Shown: positions 55,584 to 64,000 of the stretch, piece by piece
How positions within the stretch are numbered: position 1 is the first letter of the stretch
Layout: every line of letters begins with the position of its first letter
DNA from: Aricia agestis
Taxonomy: Eukaryota > Arthropoda > Insecta > Lepidoptera > Lycaenidae
Direction of reading: 5' to 3'
Assembly: GCF_905147365.1 (NCBI RefSeq)
Contig: NC_056418.1
Coordinates: 6,819,262-6,883,261 of the forward strand
Length of the DNA: 64,000 nt
Position numbers and translations under genes: made by a program
Notes under the pieces: model-generated
Told to the model about the DNA's origin: nothing
The model's input: the letters and a program-made list of their open reading frames with translations, nothing else
Databases searched by the model: none

Positions 55584-56980
55584 TCAAATAGTTATTCCAA
55601 ATTCCATGAATAAATATGTAAACTTGTCCATTTCAAAGTACAAATTGTATTCCCAAGCACTTGTGTATGTTTCCATCAAGTTCTCGTCTCTGCAGTGAGC
55701 GATGTTTTCTGAAAAGTAAAACACAATTTTTAAAAAAATTATTGAAACTGATTAGCTATTTGATTTGATAGTCCATCCTTGTCATAAAATTTGTAAATTT
55801 GAAATGTCTGTCTAAGGTTGTCTGTCCATGGCATTAGGCATTATGAAGGTGCTTATATTTTAATGTTGATAATATGAGTGTCTATCAAACAATGGCAATT
55901 TCTAATCTAAAATATAAAATTCTCGTGTCACAGTGTGTGTGCGCGAACTCTTCCAAAACGGCTCAACCGTTTCTAATGATATTTTGTATGTCCATTCGTT
56001 TGGCCTGAGAATAGGTTTTAATCTACTTTTTAATTGATACTAGAAATAATTTATATCGCAAAACAACATTTGTCGGGTCAGCTAGTAATGTATAATATAC
56101 AGTAATTAATATCTTACCCAAAATAGTCTTTTTCAAATGAAATTCTTGTTTAAATGAATCATGTAAGTTTGATACATTTTCAGATATCTGACTGGCTGTC
56201 CATGTCTGCATAAGGGGAGTGTCCAACGGCTGCAGTTTACTTAAAGAGTTAATTTGTTTGTCCAATAATTCTATTCCTGCATGAGACATTCTTTTTAATA
56301 TTTAAGTAAGTACTTAATAATAAAATAATTAATATTATAGGCAGTGCTGACGTAATCATGCCAAACATCCGCTGCGGATCTTCGTCATGGCGTGTTTAGA
56401 CACATAATTTAATATATTTTAATTTGACTACTTGTGTTTGACTCTTTATTTAATTTATAGCACCTCCATTGTGGCTATATGACACAATAGATTTTCAATT
56501 GCTATGCGGCAGCCGGCTGCCTCTTGGGGATTGATGGGTTAATTTATTTCACAGGTTTTTTAGAAAGTTGCAAATATTTGAAACAAATATTATGTAAGTA
56601 TAAATACCTGCACATACATCATGTAGCCCATCAACTACTTCCAATAATGTCTCCACTAAAACTTTAACTTCATGAGGGTAGTAGTTATCTTGAAATTCAT
56701 GTAATTTTATTGATGATATCGATCTGCATATTTTTTTCCCTTTTAACTGTAACTTGTCCCAATCATTTAACAAACCATGTAAATTTGATATGTGTGTGAA
56801 GATTGTTTTAGTAACCCCACTGTGGTCTTTAGTAGGTGTTGGTAGTTCTAAAATTAAAAGTTATAAGTAGGTAAATAAAGTAAATAAGGTACAACCTATG
56901 CTGCTCTGTTTCATGTTTGGTGTAAGCTAACCTTTTGGTGTGAAGTAATTACTTGAATCTTTGGTTGGTGTCGAAGTCAT
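55584..56980 (-). CDS. CINP: CINP-like protein (CDK2-interacting protein homologue), four coding exons
   Basis: Spliced gene: exon 1 56932-56980 (ATG), exon 2 56608-56847, exon 3 56118-56276, exon 4 55584-55708 (TGA). Introns start GTTAGC, GTATTT and GTAAGA and end TTTTAG, CATGCAG and TTTTCAG; all junctions are phase 1 and the joined frame of 573 nt has no internal stop, giving 190 residues (family about 210). Seen: a variable Thr/Pro/Lys-rich N-terminus (1-25), a helical region with LNDWDKL (44-50) and VLVETLLEVVDGLHDV (79-94), then TPLMQTWT (116-123) and EFHLKKTILENIAH (141-154), which match the conserved C-terminal core of CINP. In vertebrates CINP binds CDK2/CDC7, interacts with ATRIP and supports replication and checkpoint signalling in the nucleus. 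Intron 3 carries a Helitron. The start choice rests on exon 1; it is a short exon, so an upstream alternative is possible. Homology was judged by eye. Confidence 0.8.
55906..56095 (+). mobile_element. Helitron inside CINP intron 3
   Basis: TCTAAAATATAAAATTCTCG start after A (55905), ending acatttgtcgggtcagCTAG before T (56096), 190 bp. It lies antisense to CINP with its 3' end 22 bp from the exon 3 donor, leaving the splice site intact. Confidence 0.8.
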
Positions 56981-57302
56981 TATCAAGGTAATATGTCCAT
57001 AAAGATTATTTCTTAATAATAATTGTAAAACGTGTAAATAATTGTAAAATGTGTAATAATTGTAATTTGTAGAGGTTATAATATATTATAACCTCTATTT
57101 TTATGCACTGTTCGTAATAATAGCTAGATATTTAAGAACAAACGTTAAGTTAAGATCGAGAAAATATAATTTTAAGGTCAGTGTATTTTCAACAAAATTA
57201 ATTAAGTAGCAAAAGTGAAAAAACTAAAAATTATTACAAAAACAAATAACAAAAACATTTCAGTGTCAAGTGTCAGATTTGTGTCAAATATGTCACTTGA
57301 AC
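56981..57302 (-). promoter_or_regulatory. CINP 5' flank, cut by the LINE insertion
   Basis: About 320 bp of AT-rich sequence separate the CINP start codon from the LINE 3' end. It contains a perfect 26-bp palindrome (agaggttataata plus complement, 57071-57096). No TATA or initiator was assigned with confidence. Any enhancer or promoter part upstream of 57303 is now displaced 5.5 kb. Confidence 0.4.
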
Positions 57303-57303
57303 T
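57292..57303. repeat. LINE target-site duplication, 3' side
   Basis: gtcacttgaact, identical to 62824-62835. The last T may belong to the T run (57303-57327). Confidence 0.9.
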
Positions 57304-57327
57304 TTTTTTTTTTTTTTTTTTTTTTTT

Positions 57328-57486
57328 AATGGCATGCACATAGTACATTGCCAATGACGAACGGGAAAAACAATGTAAAAAATTAAATTATTACGAAAAA
57401 CGAGGAATTTGGAAAAAGGAATTCAGGACAGGATCAGGAAAAAATATATATTTACAAAAGAATACTTATAATTAAATATAGAAATA
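57328..57486 (-). other. LINE 3' UTR
   Basis: 159 nt between the ORF2 stop and the A tail, on minus ending gtgcatgccatt before the A run. It contains no AATAAA. This is the segment the reverse transcriptase would need to recognise. Confidence 0.8.
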
Positions 57487-60400
57487 TCAAATCTCAATAT
57501 TATTATGTAATATAAAATCAGCTAATATTTGATATATAATATATTTTCTAGAATGCAATAAGCAAATAACTGAAGTAGGAAAAGGAATTTTATTCTTTAA
57601 CAATGAATCAAGGAAATGGGAACGGTTGTAAAGAGGACAAGAAAAGAATATATGGTTGACATCCCCAACCTCAGCACCACAGGCACAAGAAGAATTGTTA
57701 ATTATATTAAGTCTAGCAAGATGGTCTGGCGAGCAAGTGTGGCCAAGTCTTAATCGTGATATAATACTACTACATTTTCTATTGAAATTCATACTATAAA
57801 ACCATGGTTTTGATACAATTTCGGATTGAATACTATAGAAATGTGCTCCTTTTTGTTTATGACTTTGATCAAATGACGATTTCCATGACGTCTCTAAATG
57901 AATTTTGGGTAAAGTTAATAAATCAGGGTAGTAAATTTTGTATGGATTTAAGTCACCACACGTTAGTGCATCATTGGCAAGAGAATCCGCTCTAACGTTT
58001 CCTTCTATTCCACAATGACTAGGGATCCAAGCAAATGAAACTGAAGTACCTTTCTTGGTAACATCTGTTAATAACTGTCTTATATCGAATATAACAGGAT
58101 GTTGTTGTTTAATTTTAAATGGATTCTTGTTAAGAGCTTGAATAGAACTTAGAGAGTCTGTAAAAATTATAGATTTTTTAAGTTTGGCTAATAAAATATA
58201 TTCTAAAGCTTTTAAGATCCCTAAGCATTCTCCAGAGAATACGGTACATTCGGGAGGGAGTTTAATTTTTTGGACAATATTGTACTGGGAATGGAATACA
58301 CCTACACCAACATGGCCATTAATATTACTTTTAGAAGCATCTGTAAAGATATAATGATGATTTTTAAATTGTGTATTAATTATATCATTAAATCTTTCAT
58401 TGGCCCTCAAAGAGTTCTTCTCTATATTAATGGTCAGAATATTTGGAGTGGACACAAGAGCCCCATAAGAAGAAGAAAAAATCGGTAATTTAGAAGAAGA
58501 ATGAATAGGTGCAGTAAGAGATTTAAATTTAAAATAGCTCACAATTAAACACGGGGTTTGTTTATTTAACCAGTATGAATTTTCGGAAATATGATAGGAA
58601 AGCGTTTGAAGTTTCGCAATAATAGGATGATCATAAAGCTGAAGGCATCGAAAGAGATATTTGTCGGATAAATATTGACGGCGTAAATGTAAAGGAGGAT
58701 CATAACATTCAACCTGCAAAGCGTTGATTGGACTAGATTTCATTGCTCCACATATAATTCTGAGGCATTTACTTTGGATTTTGTCTAAAGATTTAAATCC
58801 TGATACACGTCTAGGCTCCAAAAGGAAAGAGCCATATTCTAATATGCTGCGAATCAAAGCATTATACACTAATTTTAGATAAAATGGATGGGCACCCCAC
58901 CATACGCCTGCTAGACATCTGATGATATTTACATTTTTTTCGCATCTACTTACAACATAATCACAATGTGGAATTCCGGAAAGCTTTTCATCCAGGATGA
59001 CACCTAAAAATTTATGATGGTTTTTTTGTGAAATGATAATGTTATCAAAAAATACTCTAACTTGAGGAGTTACGCGCATTCGACTAAAAAGAACTATGGA
59101 GCTTTTAGTTGGGGATAAATCTAGGCCGTGGTTGTCCAACCAACGCTTAAGAAAATACAAGGCTCTTGTTAGCTTAGCGGAAGCATCATCAGCATTATTC
59201 CCTACAACATATAAGGTCAGATCATCCGCATACTGCGAAATATCAACGTCCAACAACTCTGCAATGGCCAATTCTAAATCATAAGTATATATGTCATATA
59301 ACAGAGGGCTCAAAACTAAGCCTTGTGGTAAACCTTTGGTAACAATTCTTATGTATTTACGGCCATTATTATAGAAAATAATATATCTATCAGTTAACAG
59401 GTTTATAATAAATGAAATAATTTTTTTAGGAATTTTTAGACGTCTTAGTTTCTGTTTCAATATTGATATAATAACACTATCATATGCATTAGAAAGATCT
59501 AAAAAGGCCGAAAGAACGAATTTATTTGCGCTGAAAGCTAATCTTATGTCGGTGGTAAAAGAACTTAAGTTGTCATATGTACTTTTATTACGCCGAAAAC
59601 CATATTGAGATGAAGAAAGCAGGCAGTTACTTTCAACGAACCACTCCAGGCGGTTTTTGACTAAATGTTCAATTATTTTTAGAAGAACAGACGAGAGGGC
59701 TATTGGACGATATGAAGATGAGAGGGAAGGATCTTTGTTTGGTTTCAAAATGGGTAACACTAGTTGACATTTCCACTCTGATGGAATATTGCCAGATTCA
59801 AAAATTGAGTTAATGATTCTAAGATAAACTGATAAACTGTTTTCGTTTAGATGAGAAATAAATGAATAATAAATACCATCAGGCCCAGGAGAGGAATCCG
59901 ATACATACGAAAGTACATTTTTTAATTCGGCCATGGTAAAGGAGGAATTTAATTCTGAAGACTCTTCATTTTCATCTATTGTACTATTGTTATGAAATAG
60001 GTTAGGAAGATTGACTGTAGGAGGAGCAAGCTTGTCAAGAAAATCATTTGCAATAGAACTAGGAAGAGAAACAGAATGAGAAGTATTGTATGCAGATTTG
60101 AACCTCCTAATATTTTGCCAAACAACAGTTGGAGGAGAATTCGGGGACAGAGAGGAGCAAAATTTTTGCCAACTTTCAGATTTTTTCTTTTTGAAAAGTA
60201 ATTTGGTGCTATTTATAATGTTTTTCAATGTCCAATAATTTTCAAGAGACATATTTGTACTATACATTCTTTCAGCCTTCTTTCTCCTTTTTACAGCTTC
60301 CGTACACTCTTTATCCCACCACGGTGGGCTGGGAATGGAAGATGATTCATTTTTTATTGGAAAAACTTCATTAGCACTTTCTATCAAGACATCTGTAAAA

Positions 60401-61197
60401 ACGAGAGCATCAATAGAGTCATCTTCATTTGGAAATATCTGTGACAGTTTTACATCAACTTTACTACTGAATTTCTTCCAACATTTATCGGTGACATTAT
60501 TAAGGTTATACCTGGGAAATAATCTGACATTTTGAATAGGAGCCTGAGAATTATCAAAAGGAGAGGTAGTTAATATGGGGAAGTGATCGCTTCCAAAAGT
60601 GGATGATAGAACCGAAGATGTTAATTGTGTTACAAACTGTGAGGAGCAAATAGTCAAATCAACAACGCTTTTGCCTTCTGTTGGACTAGTGCGCCTTGTG
60701 GGCTCACCAGAATTTATAACACATAGATTATTCAGATCTAAAACACTTAGCAGCTTGTTACCATAACTATTAGTAATGGAGCTTCCCCATGACTGGTGAT
60801 GACAATTAAAGTCACCTGTTATAATTAAAGGTCTTGGTAAAGAGCTTAAAATGTTATTAAATTCATTTAAAATATTAATAGAGGCATGGGAAATATATAC
60901 AGAGACAAAACATATATTATTTACACTAATTGCTATAATAGATAGCTCTGAACTATGTACAGGGATATCAATAAGGCTAAAAGGGTAGTTTTTCTCAAGG
61001 AGAAAGGCTACACCACCATAGCCGTCTAACCTATCTTCTCTAATTGTATTATAATTCTTAAATCTAAAAGTATTACTTGGCCTAAGCCAAGTTTCTGAGA
61101 AAGAAAATAAAAAAGGATTATAATTTCTTAATAAATAAGCTATGTCACTTTTTTTATTAACTACACTTCGAGCGTTCCACTGAATGATCTGGGCCAT
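57487..61197 (-). CDS. LINE ORF2: endonuclease, reverse transcriptase, RNase H
   Basis: 1236 residues, intact. Residues 1-210 form an AP-type endonuclease: QWNAR (N8), SETWL (E35), TGDFNCHHQSWGS (D129, N131), VVDLTI (D180) and SDHFPI (D204, H205). It nicks target DNA. RT spans about 430-730: SSYRPIALSS, QYGFRRNKST, AFLDLSNAYDS (D567), KGLPQGLVLSP, QYADD (D658, D659) and FLGVILD. RNase H lies at about 945-1078 with the full D953-E990-D1014-D1071 set (FTDAS, SGE, FTDSLSS, NVRADSLAND). A C-terminal CxC-x8-H-x4-C cluster (C1171-C1187) follows. The QG-LV variant 'LPQGLVLSP' replaces the usual S after QG. The start ATG lies 41 nt inside the end of ORF1, +1 relative to it, so translation probably depends on reinitiation or stop-start coupling. 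Confidence 0.95.
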   Translation of the reverse strand: MAQIIQWNARSVVNKKSDIAYLLRNYNPFLFSFSETWLRPSNTFRFKNYNTIREDRLDGYGGVAFLLEKNYPFSLIDIPVHSSELSIIAISVNNICFVSVYISHASINILNEFNNILSSLPRPLIITGDFNCHHQSWGSSITNSYGNKLLSVLDLNNLCVINSGEPTRRTSPTEGKSVVDLTICSSQFVTQLTSSVLSSTFGSDHFPILTTSPFDNSQAPIQNVRLFPRYNLNNVTDKCWKKFSSKVDVKLSQIFPNEDDSIDALVFTDVLIESANEVFPIKNESSSIPSPPWWDKECTEAVKRRKKAERMYSTNMSLENYWTLKNIINSTKLLFKKKKSESWQKFCSSLSPNSPPTVVWQNIRRFKSAYNTSHSVSLPSSIANDFLDKLAPPTVNLPNLFHNNSTIDENEESSELNSSFTMAELKNVLSYVSDSSPGPDGIYYSFISHLNENSLSVYLRIINSIFESGNIPSEWKCQLVLPILKPNKDPSLSSSYRPIALSSVLLKIIEHLVKNRLEWFVESNCLLSSSQYGFRRNKSTYDNLSSFTTDIRLAFSANKFVLSAFLDLSNAYDSVIISILKQKLRRLKIPKKIISFIINLLTDRYIIFYNNGRKYIRIVTKGLPQGLVLSPLLYDIYTYDLELAIAELLDVDISQYADDLTLYVVGNNADDASAKLTRALYFLKRWLDNHGLDLSPTKSSIVLFSRMRVTPQVRVFFDNIIISQKNHHKFLGVILDEKLSGIPHCDYVVSRCEKNVNIIRCLAGVWWGAHPFYLKLVYNALIRSILEYGSFLLEPRRVSGFKSLDKIQSKCLRIICGAMKSSPINALQVECYDPPLHLRRQYLSDKYLFRCLQLYDHPIIAKLQTLSYHISENSYWLNKQTPCLIVSYFKFKSLTAPIHSSSKLPIFSSSYGALVSTPNILTINIEKNSLRANERFNDIINTQFKNHHYIFTDASKSNINGHVGVGVFHSQYNIVQKIKLPPECTVFSGECLGILKALEYILLAKLKKSIIFTDSLSSIQALNKNPFKIKQQHPVIFDIRQLLTDVTKKGTSVSFAWIPSHCGIEGNVRADSLANDALTCGDLNPYKIYYPDLLTLPKIHLETSWKSSFDQSHKQKGAHFYSIQSEIVSKPWFYSMNFNRKCSSIISRLRLGHTCSPDHLARLNIINNSSCACGAEVGDVNHIFFSCPLYNRSHFLDSLLKNKIPFPTSVICLLHSRKYIIYQILADFILHNNIEI

Positions 61198-62656
61198 ATT
61201 GTAGAATATTAATTATACATTGAATTAAAGGGGCAACGATGGACGGTATATTATCGTTCTGTGAGTGGGTTTGTAATAATGATATTACATCTGTAAGTGA
61301 AGAAAGTTCATTCTTGTAATTGTTTATTATACCTTTATTGTATTCATGTACTGGTGTTGTGTTTTTTTCTAAATTATCAAAAGAAAACTCTTTTACCACA
61401 TTGTTATGGGCAATTTTATCATAACCTTTCATTGGTCTATAAGGAGCACGAGGCTTAGCAACTACAGTTTTTTTGTATGATCTATTATCAGATGAACTAT
61501 TATTATTATTAGTAGATAAATTAAATTTAGGAGTGGATAGTGTATCTGAATAAGATTTATATGAGGAAGGAATTTCTTTATTGGCCTCTGCATAAGAGAC
61601 ACAATGTTCAGCCATGTGTATTTTTATAGATTTTTGCCTATTAAACTCTGGGCATATTTTGTTATTAGCCATATGATGGCCAGAACATAAGCAACAGAAA
61701 TATTCATGCTCATTAACACTACAAGAATCCATATCATGTTCCTGACCACACTTGATACACCGTGATTTTGACCTACACTGAGCTTTGGTATGTCCATACC
61801 GACAACATTTGAAGCATTGTATAGTGGGAAAGATGTAGAGCTCAACTGGTAGTGAATTATAACAAATAAAAACTCTTTTTGGCAGAACCCTACCATCAAA
61901 GTATACAACAACTGACTGAGTCGGTTTCCATACAGGAGAACCCTCCACCATTGTTTTATAATTTAAGCGTCTGACCTTCACAACTTTACCACTACCGGTA
62001 GGTGTAGAAATGTTATTTATTATTTCCTCAGGTGACCATTCAACTGGTATACCCCTCACAATACCTATTCTAACGACATTAAAAGATGGTATAAAAGCTT
62101 CATAATTATTGTCAGCGAGTATTGAATTATTAATAAATGTATTAGCATCTTTGTAATTTTGAAATGAAACAGAAATTCTGTTCCGACCAATTTTTTTTAG
62201 AGAGCCATTAATAATATTATAAATGTTATTTTTAATTAAAAAGTCACCAAAGGTGATGGGGTGTAGTTGCGTACCATCAGAGACATTTTTTGTAACTTTT
62301 TGTACATGAATTAAATAAGGGGAAACATCATTTTCATTATATAAATTTCTGCCAATATGTTTTCTTTCTGTCTCAGGTGCTGAGGCTGAGGATACACGCA
62401 TGCTAGCAGCATTATCCTTTTCAAGTATACACTTACAATTAATACGATTTCCCGCGCTATCTCTAGTTACTTTGTTACATTGTTTGCACGTCAGCTCGTC
62501 AATAAAATCATTACGAGATCGTTTGTACGTTCTTTGACTTATTGACTCTTCTGTGTCCATATTATTGGACTCATCAAAATCCAACGTAACAAAATAACCG
62601 GGCTGTGGAATTGGGCCACAAAAATTCCCGCCTCCGGGATCCGGAGGTCGATTCAT
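61157..62656 (-). CDS. LINE ORF1: Gag-like nucleic-acid-binding protein
   Basis: 499 residues, intact, starting MNRPPDPGGG. An N-terminal Cys cluster (C57, C60, C74, C76) precedes an RRM-like region (about 130-270; HPITFGDFLIKNN, RIGIVRGIPVEWS). Three zinc knuckles follow: C281-x2-C-x4-H-x4-C294, C300-x2-C-x3-H-x4-C312 and C321-x2-C-x3-H-x6-C335. The C-terminal third is Ser/Asn-rich with a low-complexity NNNNSSSDN stretch. The protein would coat the element RNA and promote target-primed reverse transcription. Its stop overlaps the ORF2 start by 41 nt. Confidence 0.9.
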   Translation of the reverse strand: MNRPPDPGGGNFCGPIPQPGYFVTLDFDESNNMDTEESISQRTYKRSRNDFIDELTCKQCNKVTRDSAGNRINCKCILEKDNAASMRVSSASAPETERKHIGRNLYNENDVSPYLIHVQKVTKNVSDGTQLHPITFGDFLIKNNIYNIINGSLKKIGRNRISVSFQNYKDANTFINNSILADNNYEAFIPSFNVVRIGIVRGIPVEWSPEEIINNISTPTGSGKVVKVRRLNYKTMVEGSPVWKPTQSVVVYFDGRVLPKRVFICYNSLPVELYIFPTIQCFKCCRYGHTKAQCRSKSRCIKCGQEHDMDSCSVNEHEYFCCLCSGHHMANNKICPEFNRQKSIKIHMAEHCVSYAEANKEIPSSYKSYSDTLSTPKFNLSTNNNNSSSDNRSYKKTVVAKPRAPYRPMKGYDKIAHNNVVKEFSFDNLEKNTTPVHEYNKGIINNYKNELSSLTDVISLLQTHSQNDNIPSIVAPLIQCIINILQYGPDHSVERSKCS

Positions 62657-62823
62657 AGTACAAAAATAAATACACTTACCGAGAAGAAAATATAAAATAA
62701 ACTAGAAAGATAATTAAAACTAAATATTTACAAAAATATGTACTATATTCCCGCACTGAACACTAATAAACAAATAAAATTTGAGAAAAACACGACCGCC
62801 CGCGTTCGAGTTTCCCGCCGTCC
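62657..62823 (-). promoter_or_regulatory. LINE 5' leader with possible internal promoter
   Basis: 167 nt, starting ggacggcgggaaactcgaac on minus and much more GC-rich than the rest of the element. GGTCGT at 62792-62797 fits the downstream promoter element consensus (RGWYVT) at +27 to +32 from the inferred 5' end, or exactly +28 if transcription starts one base earlier. Internal DPE promoters are known from Drosophila I, F and jockey elements. This is inference from position and sequence. Confidence 0.5.
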
Positions 62824-62835
62824 GTCACTTGAACT
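62824..62835. repeat. LINE target-site duplication, 5' side
   Basis: gtcacttgaact, identical to 57292-57303; the neighbouring base differs (c versus t), which fixes the outer limit. Confidence 0.9.
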
Positions 62836-63099
62836 TGATACTTGATAGTGTTTTTTTTAATAAGCCAGAAGTAATAAGTACATTGCATAAAAATTAAAAT
62901 CTTGATAAACTCCAATAAATTATAAAAATCTAACAGCATTTTCACAAAACCCTTGATTGTAAATTTTTCAAACAGTTTTCATTTTAGCATAGATAAAGTA
63001 TTATAGTATAGACTATAGAATATGTAATCTTAGCCCGTCATCGCGTGGCCATTTTGTGCTTATTTTCATACAAGTAGTGTACGTTTATTTTCTTGAATA
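62836..63099. other. displaced CINP upstream sequence, no gene seen
   Basis: Before the LINE inserted this joined 57302 directly and lay within 0.6 kb of the CINP start codon. AT-rich; no clear promoter motif or ORF. Confidence 0.4.
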
Positions 63100-63101
63100 T
63101 A

Positions 63102-63726
63102 GAGTCTGGCCAACGAAAGCTGAACCAAGCATTTATTTTGATTGGCAACACTATTCTGCCAGTCGATGGTTTGCGGTTGCACGATTTCATGATCTTGATA
63201 CTTGGTCATAATTATTATTTTATACTCTTGTGATCTTTTAATTTTTCATACTAGACATGTTATTTATTTTAATAAATGGTATTTTTATTGAAAATCTTCA
63301 CGAAGATTCGGATGAGAAACAGGAAAGTTTCCACCATACCATTGTGACCTAATTACCCATCGAATATTCTACTCTCTCGTTAATACCGATTAGACAAAAA
63401 CACAAATAAAACACAATTATTTTACGTGCACTTTTTCCACTATATTCATTTATTATTATTACAAATTTTAGCTAAAAACACGACTGGTTTCGAAACAATT
63501 CTACTAAGCTTAGTTAGCAATATATTTTCTAAGTCAGTATAGGCTATAATTTATGTTAGACTTTTCTTTTATAGGTGTATAATTTTTTGCACATTGGAGT
63601 AATATAATATCTAGCATCAGCAGAAAATTATCTAAATATTTTTTTCCTACTACATTATGTGATACCATATAAATAATTTTTAAATTTGCCACGTTTCGCT
63701 TGGTTCAGCTTTCGTTGGCCAGACTC
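63102..63726. mobile_element. TA-flanked DNA element, 29-bp TIRs
   Basis: Perfect terminal inverted repeats gagtctggccaacgaaagct...gaaccaagc (63102-63130, 63698-63726) with TA on both sides (63100-63101, 63727-63728). The 625-bp interior is AT-rich and encodes no transposase. Best read as a non-autonomous Tc1/mariner-type element. Confidence 0.85.
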
Positions 63727-63949
63727 TATCTATTTGTCGATCATTTCGAAGCACATTATATTCCAGAAAAGAAAGTCATTTAGTTCATGATATCGATAAA
63801 CTATTAGTTCAATTAATAAGAATCCACACACGTAAAATGCTATGCAATTTTTGTAGTCAAATTATTAAGTGATGTGACATTTTTAGCACTAATGTCTTAT
63901 ATATCACGAATAAGGGATTATTAAACTTATAAATTATCATTATATTGTT

Positions 63950-64000
63950 ATGACGTCTCTAAATGAATTTTGGGTAAAGTTAATAAATCAGGGTAGTAAA
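63950..64000 (-). mobile_element. second copy of the LINE, partial
   Basis: 51 bases identical to 57885-57935 in the same orientation, corresponding to the ORF2 region just after RNase H. The copy continues beyond the window. Its 3' part (about 580 bp and the A tail) is absent at this junction. Confidence 0.85.

Larger units (their letters stand above)
57303..62823 (-). mobile_element. full-length non-LTR retrotransposon (Jockey/I superfamily, RNase H-bearing)
   Basis: Minus-strand element of about 5.5 kb: 5' leader (62657-62823), ORF1, ORF2, short 3' UTR (57328-57486) and a 25-base A tail (T run 57303-57327). It is flanked by a perfect 12-bp duplication (57292-57303, 62824-62835). ORF1 with CCHC knuckles plus an ORF2 with AP-endonuclease, RT and RNase H places it in the I/Nimb-like part of the Jockey-I group; the exact clade needs a tree. 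No stop or frameshift was seen in either ORF, so this copy is young and may be active. Confidence 0.95.

Overview
The window is AT-rich arthropod nuclear DNA, almost certainly from a moth or butterfly. The repeat families are the evidence: Helitron-like elements ending in a hairpin plus CTAG and starting with an A/T-rich TC... end or a (GTCT)n tract, tRNA-derived SINEs, poly-A SINE-like repeats sharing a 'ccggtcgagccgg' head, and many palindromic MITEs. These are recognised from family resemblance; no database was searched. Most of the 64 kb is transposon-derived.

One conventional host gene is clear. It lies on the minus strand at 55584-56980, has four coding exons with canonical splice sites, and encodes a 190-residue protein that resembles CINP, the CDK2-interacting protein of DNA replication and the ATR checkpoint. 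A second, much weaker two-exon candidate lies at 43020-43384 (-). About 320 bp upstream of the CINP start codon sits a complete non-LTR retrotransposon (57303-62823, -). It has two intact overlapping ORFs (zinc-knuckle ORF1; endonuclease, reverse transcriptase and RNase H ORF2), a 25-base A tail and a perfect 12-bp target-site duplication, so it looks young and potentially competent. Another piece of the same family begins at 63950 and runs off the window.

On the other side of CINP (51245-54573, -) is a broken DNA transposon. It carries a Mutator-like transposase followed, in the same reading frame, by a YqaJ-type exonuclease domain, and it is inactivated by frameshifts, stops and inserted repeats.

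Layout. 1-2.3 kb: largely unassigned, with a GC-rich block at 1.38-1.74 kb. 2.3-20 kb: Helitrons, foldback MITEs and a three-deep nested MITE (9.9-10.4 kb). 20-31 kb: a 239-bp GC-rich near-perfect palindrome, a tandem Helitron array, a tRNA SINE and a long mixed Helitron block. 31-42 kb: more SINEs, MITEs and a foldback carrying a three-unit MITE array (40.9-41.6 kb). 42-50.8 kb: tandem duplications, large foldbacks and sparse unique DNA. 50.8-57.3 kb: transposon remnant and CINP. 57.3-64 kb: LINE, a TA-flanked MITE and the second LINE copy.

Several insertions can be proved from the window itself, because the undisturbed arm of a surrounding palindrome, or the matching flank, preserves the empty site. 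This fixes the duplication length for two MITE families (TAA and TA) and two SINE insertions.
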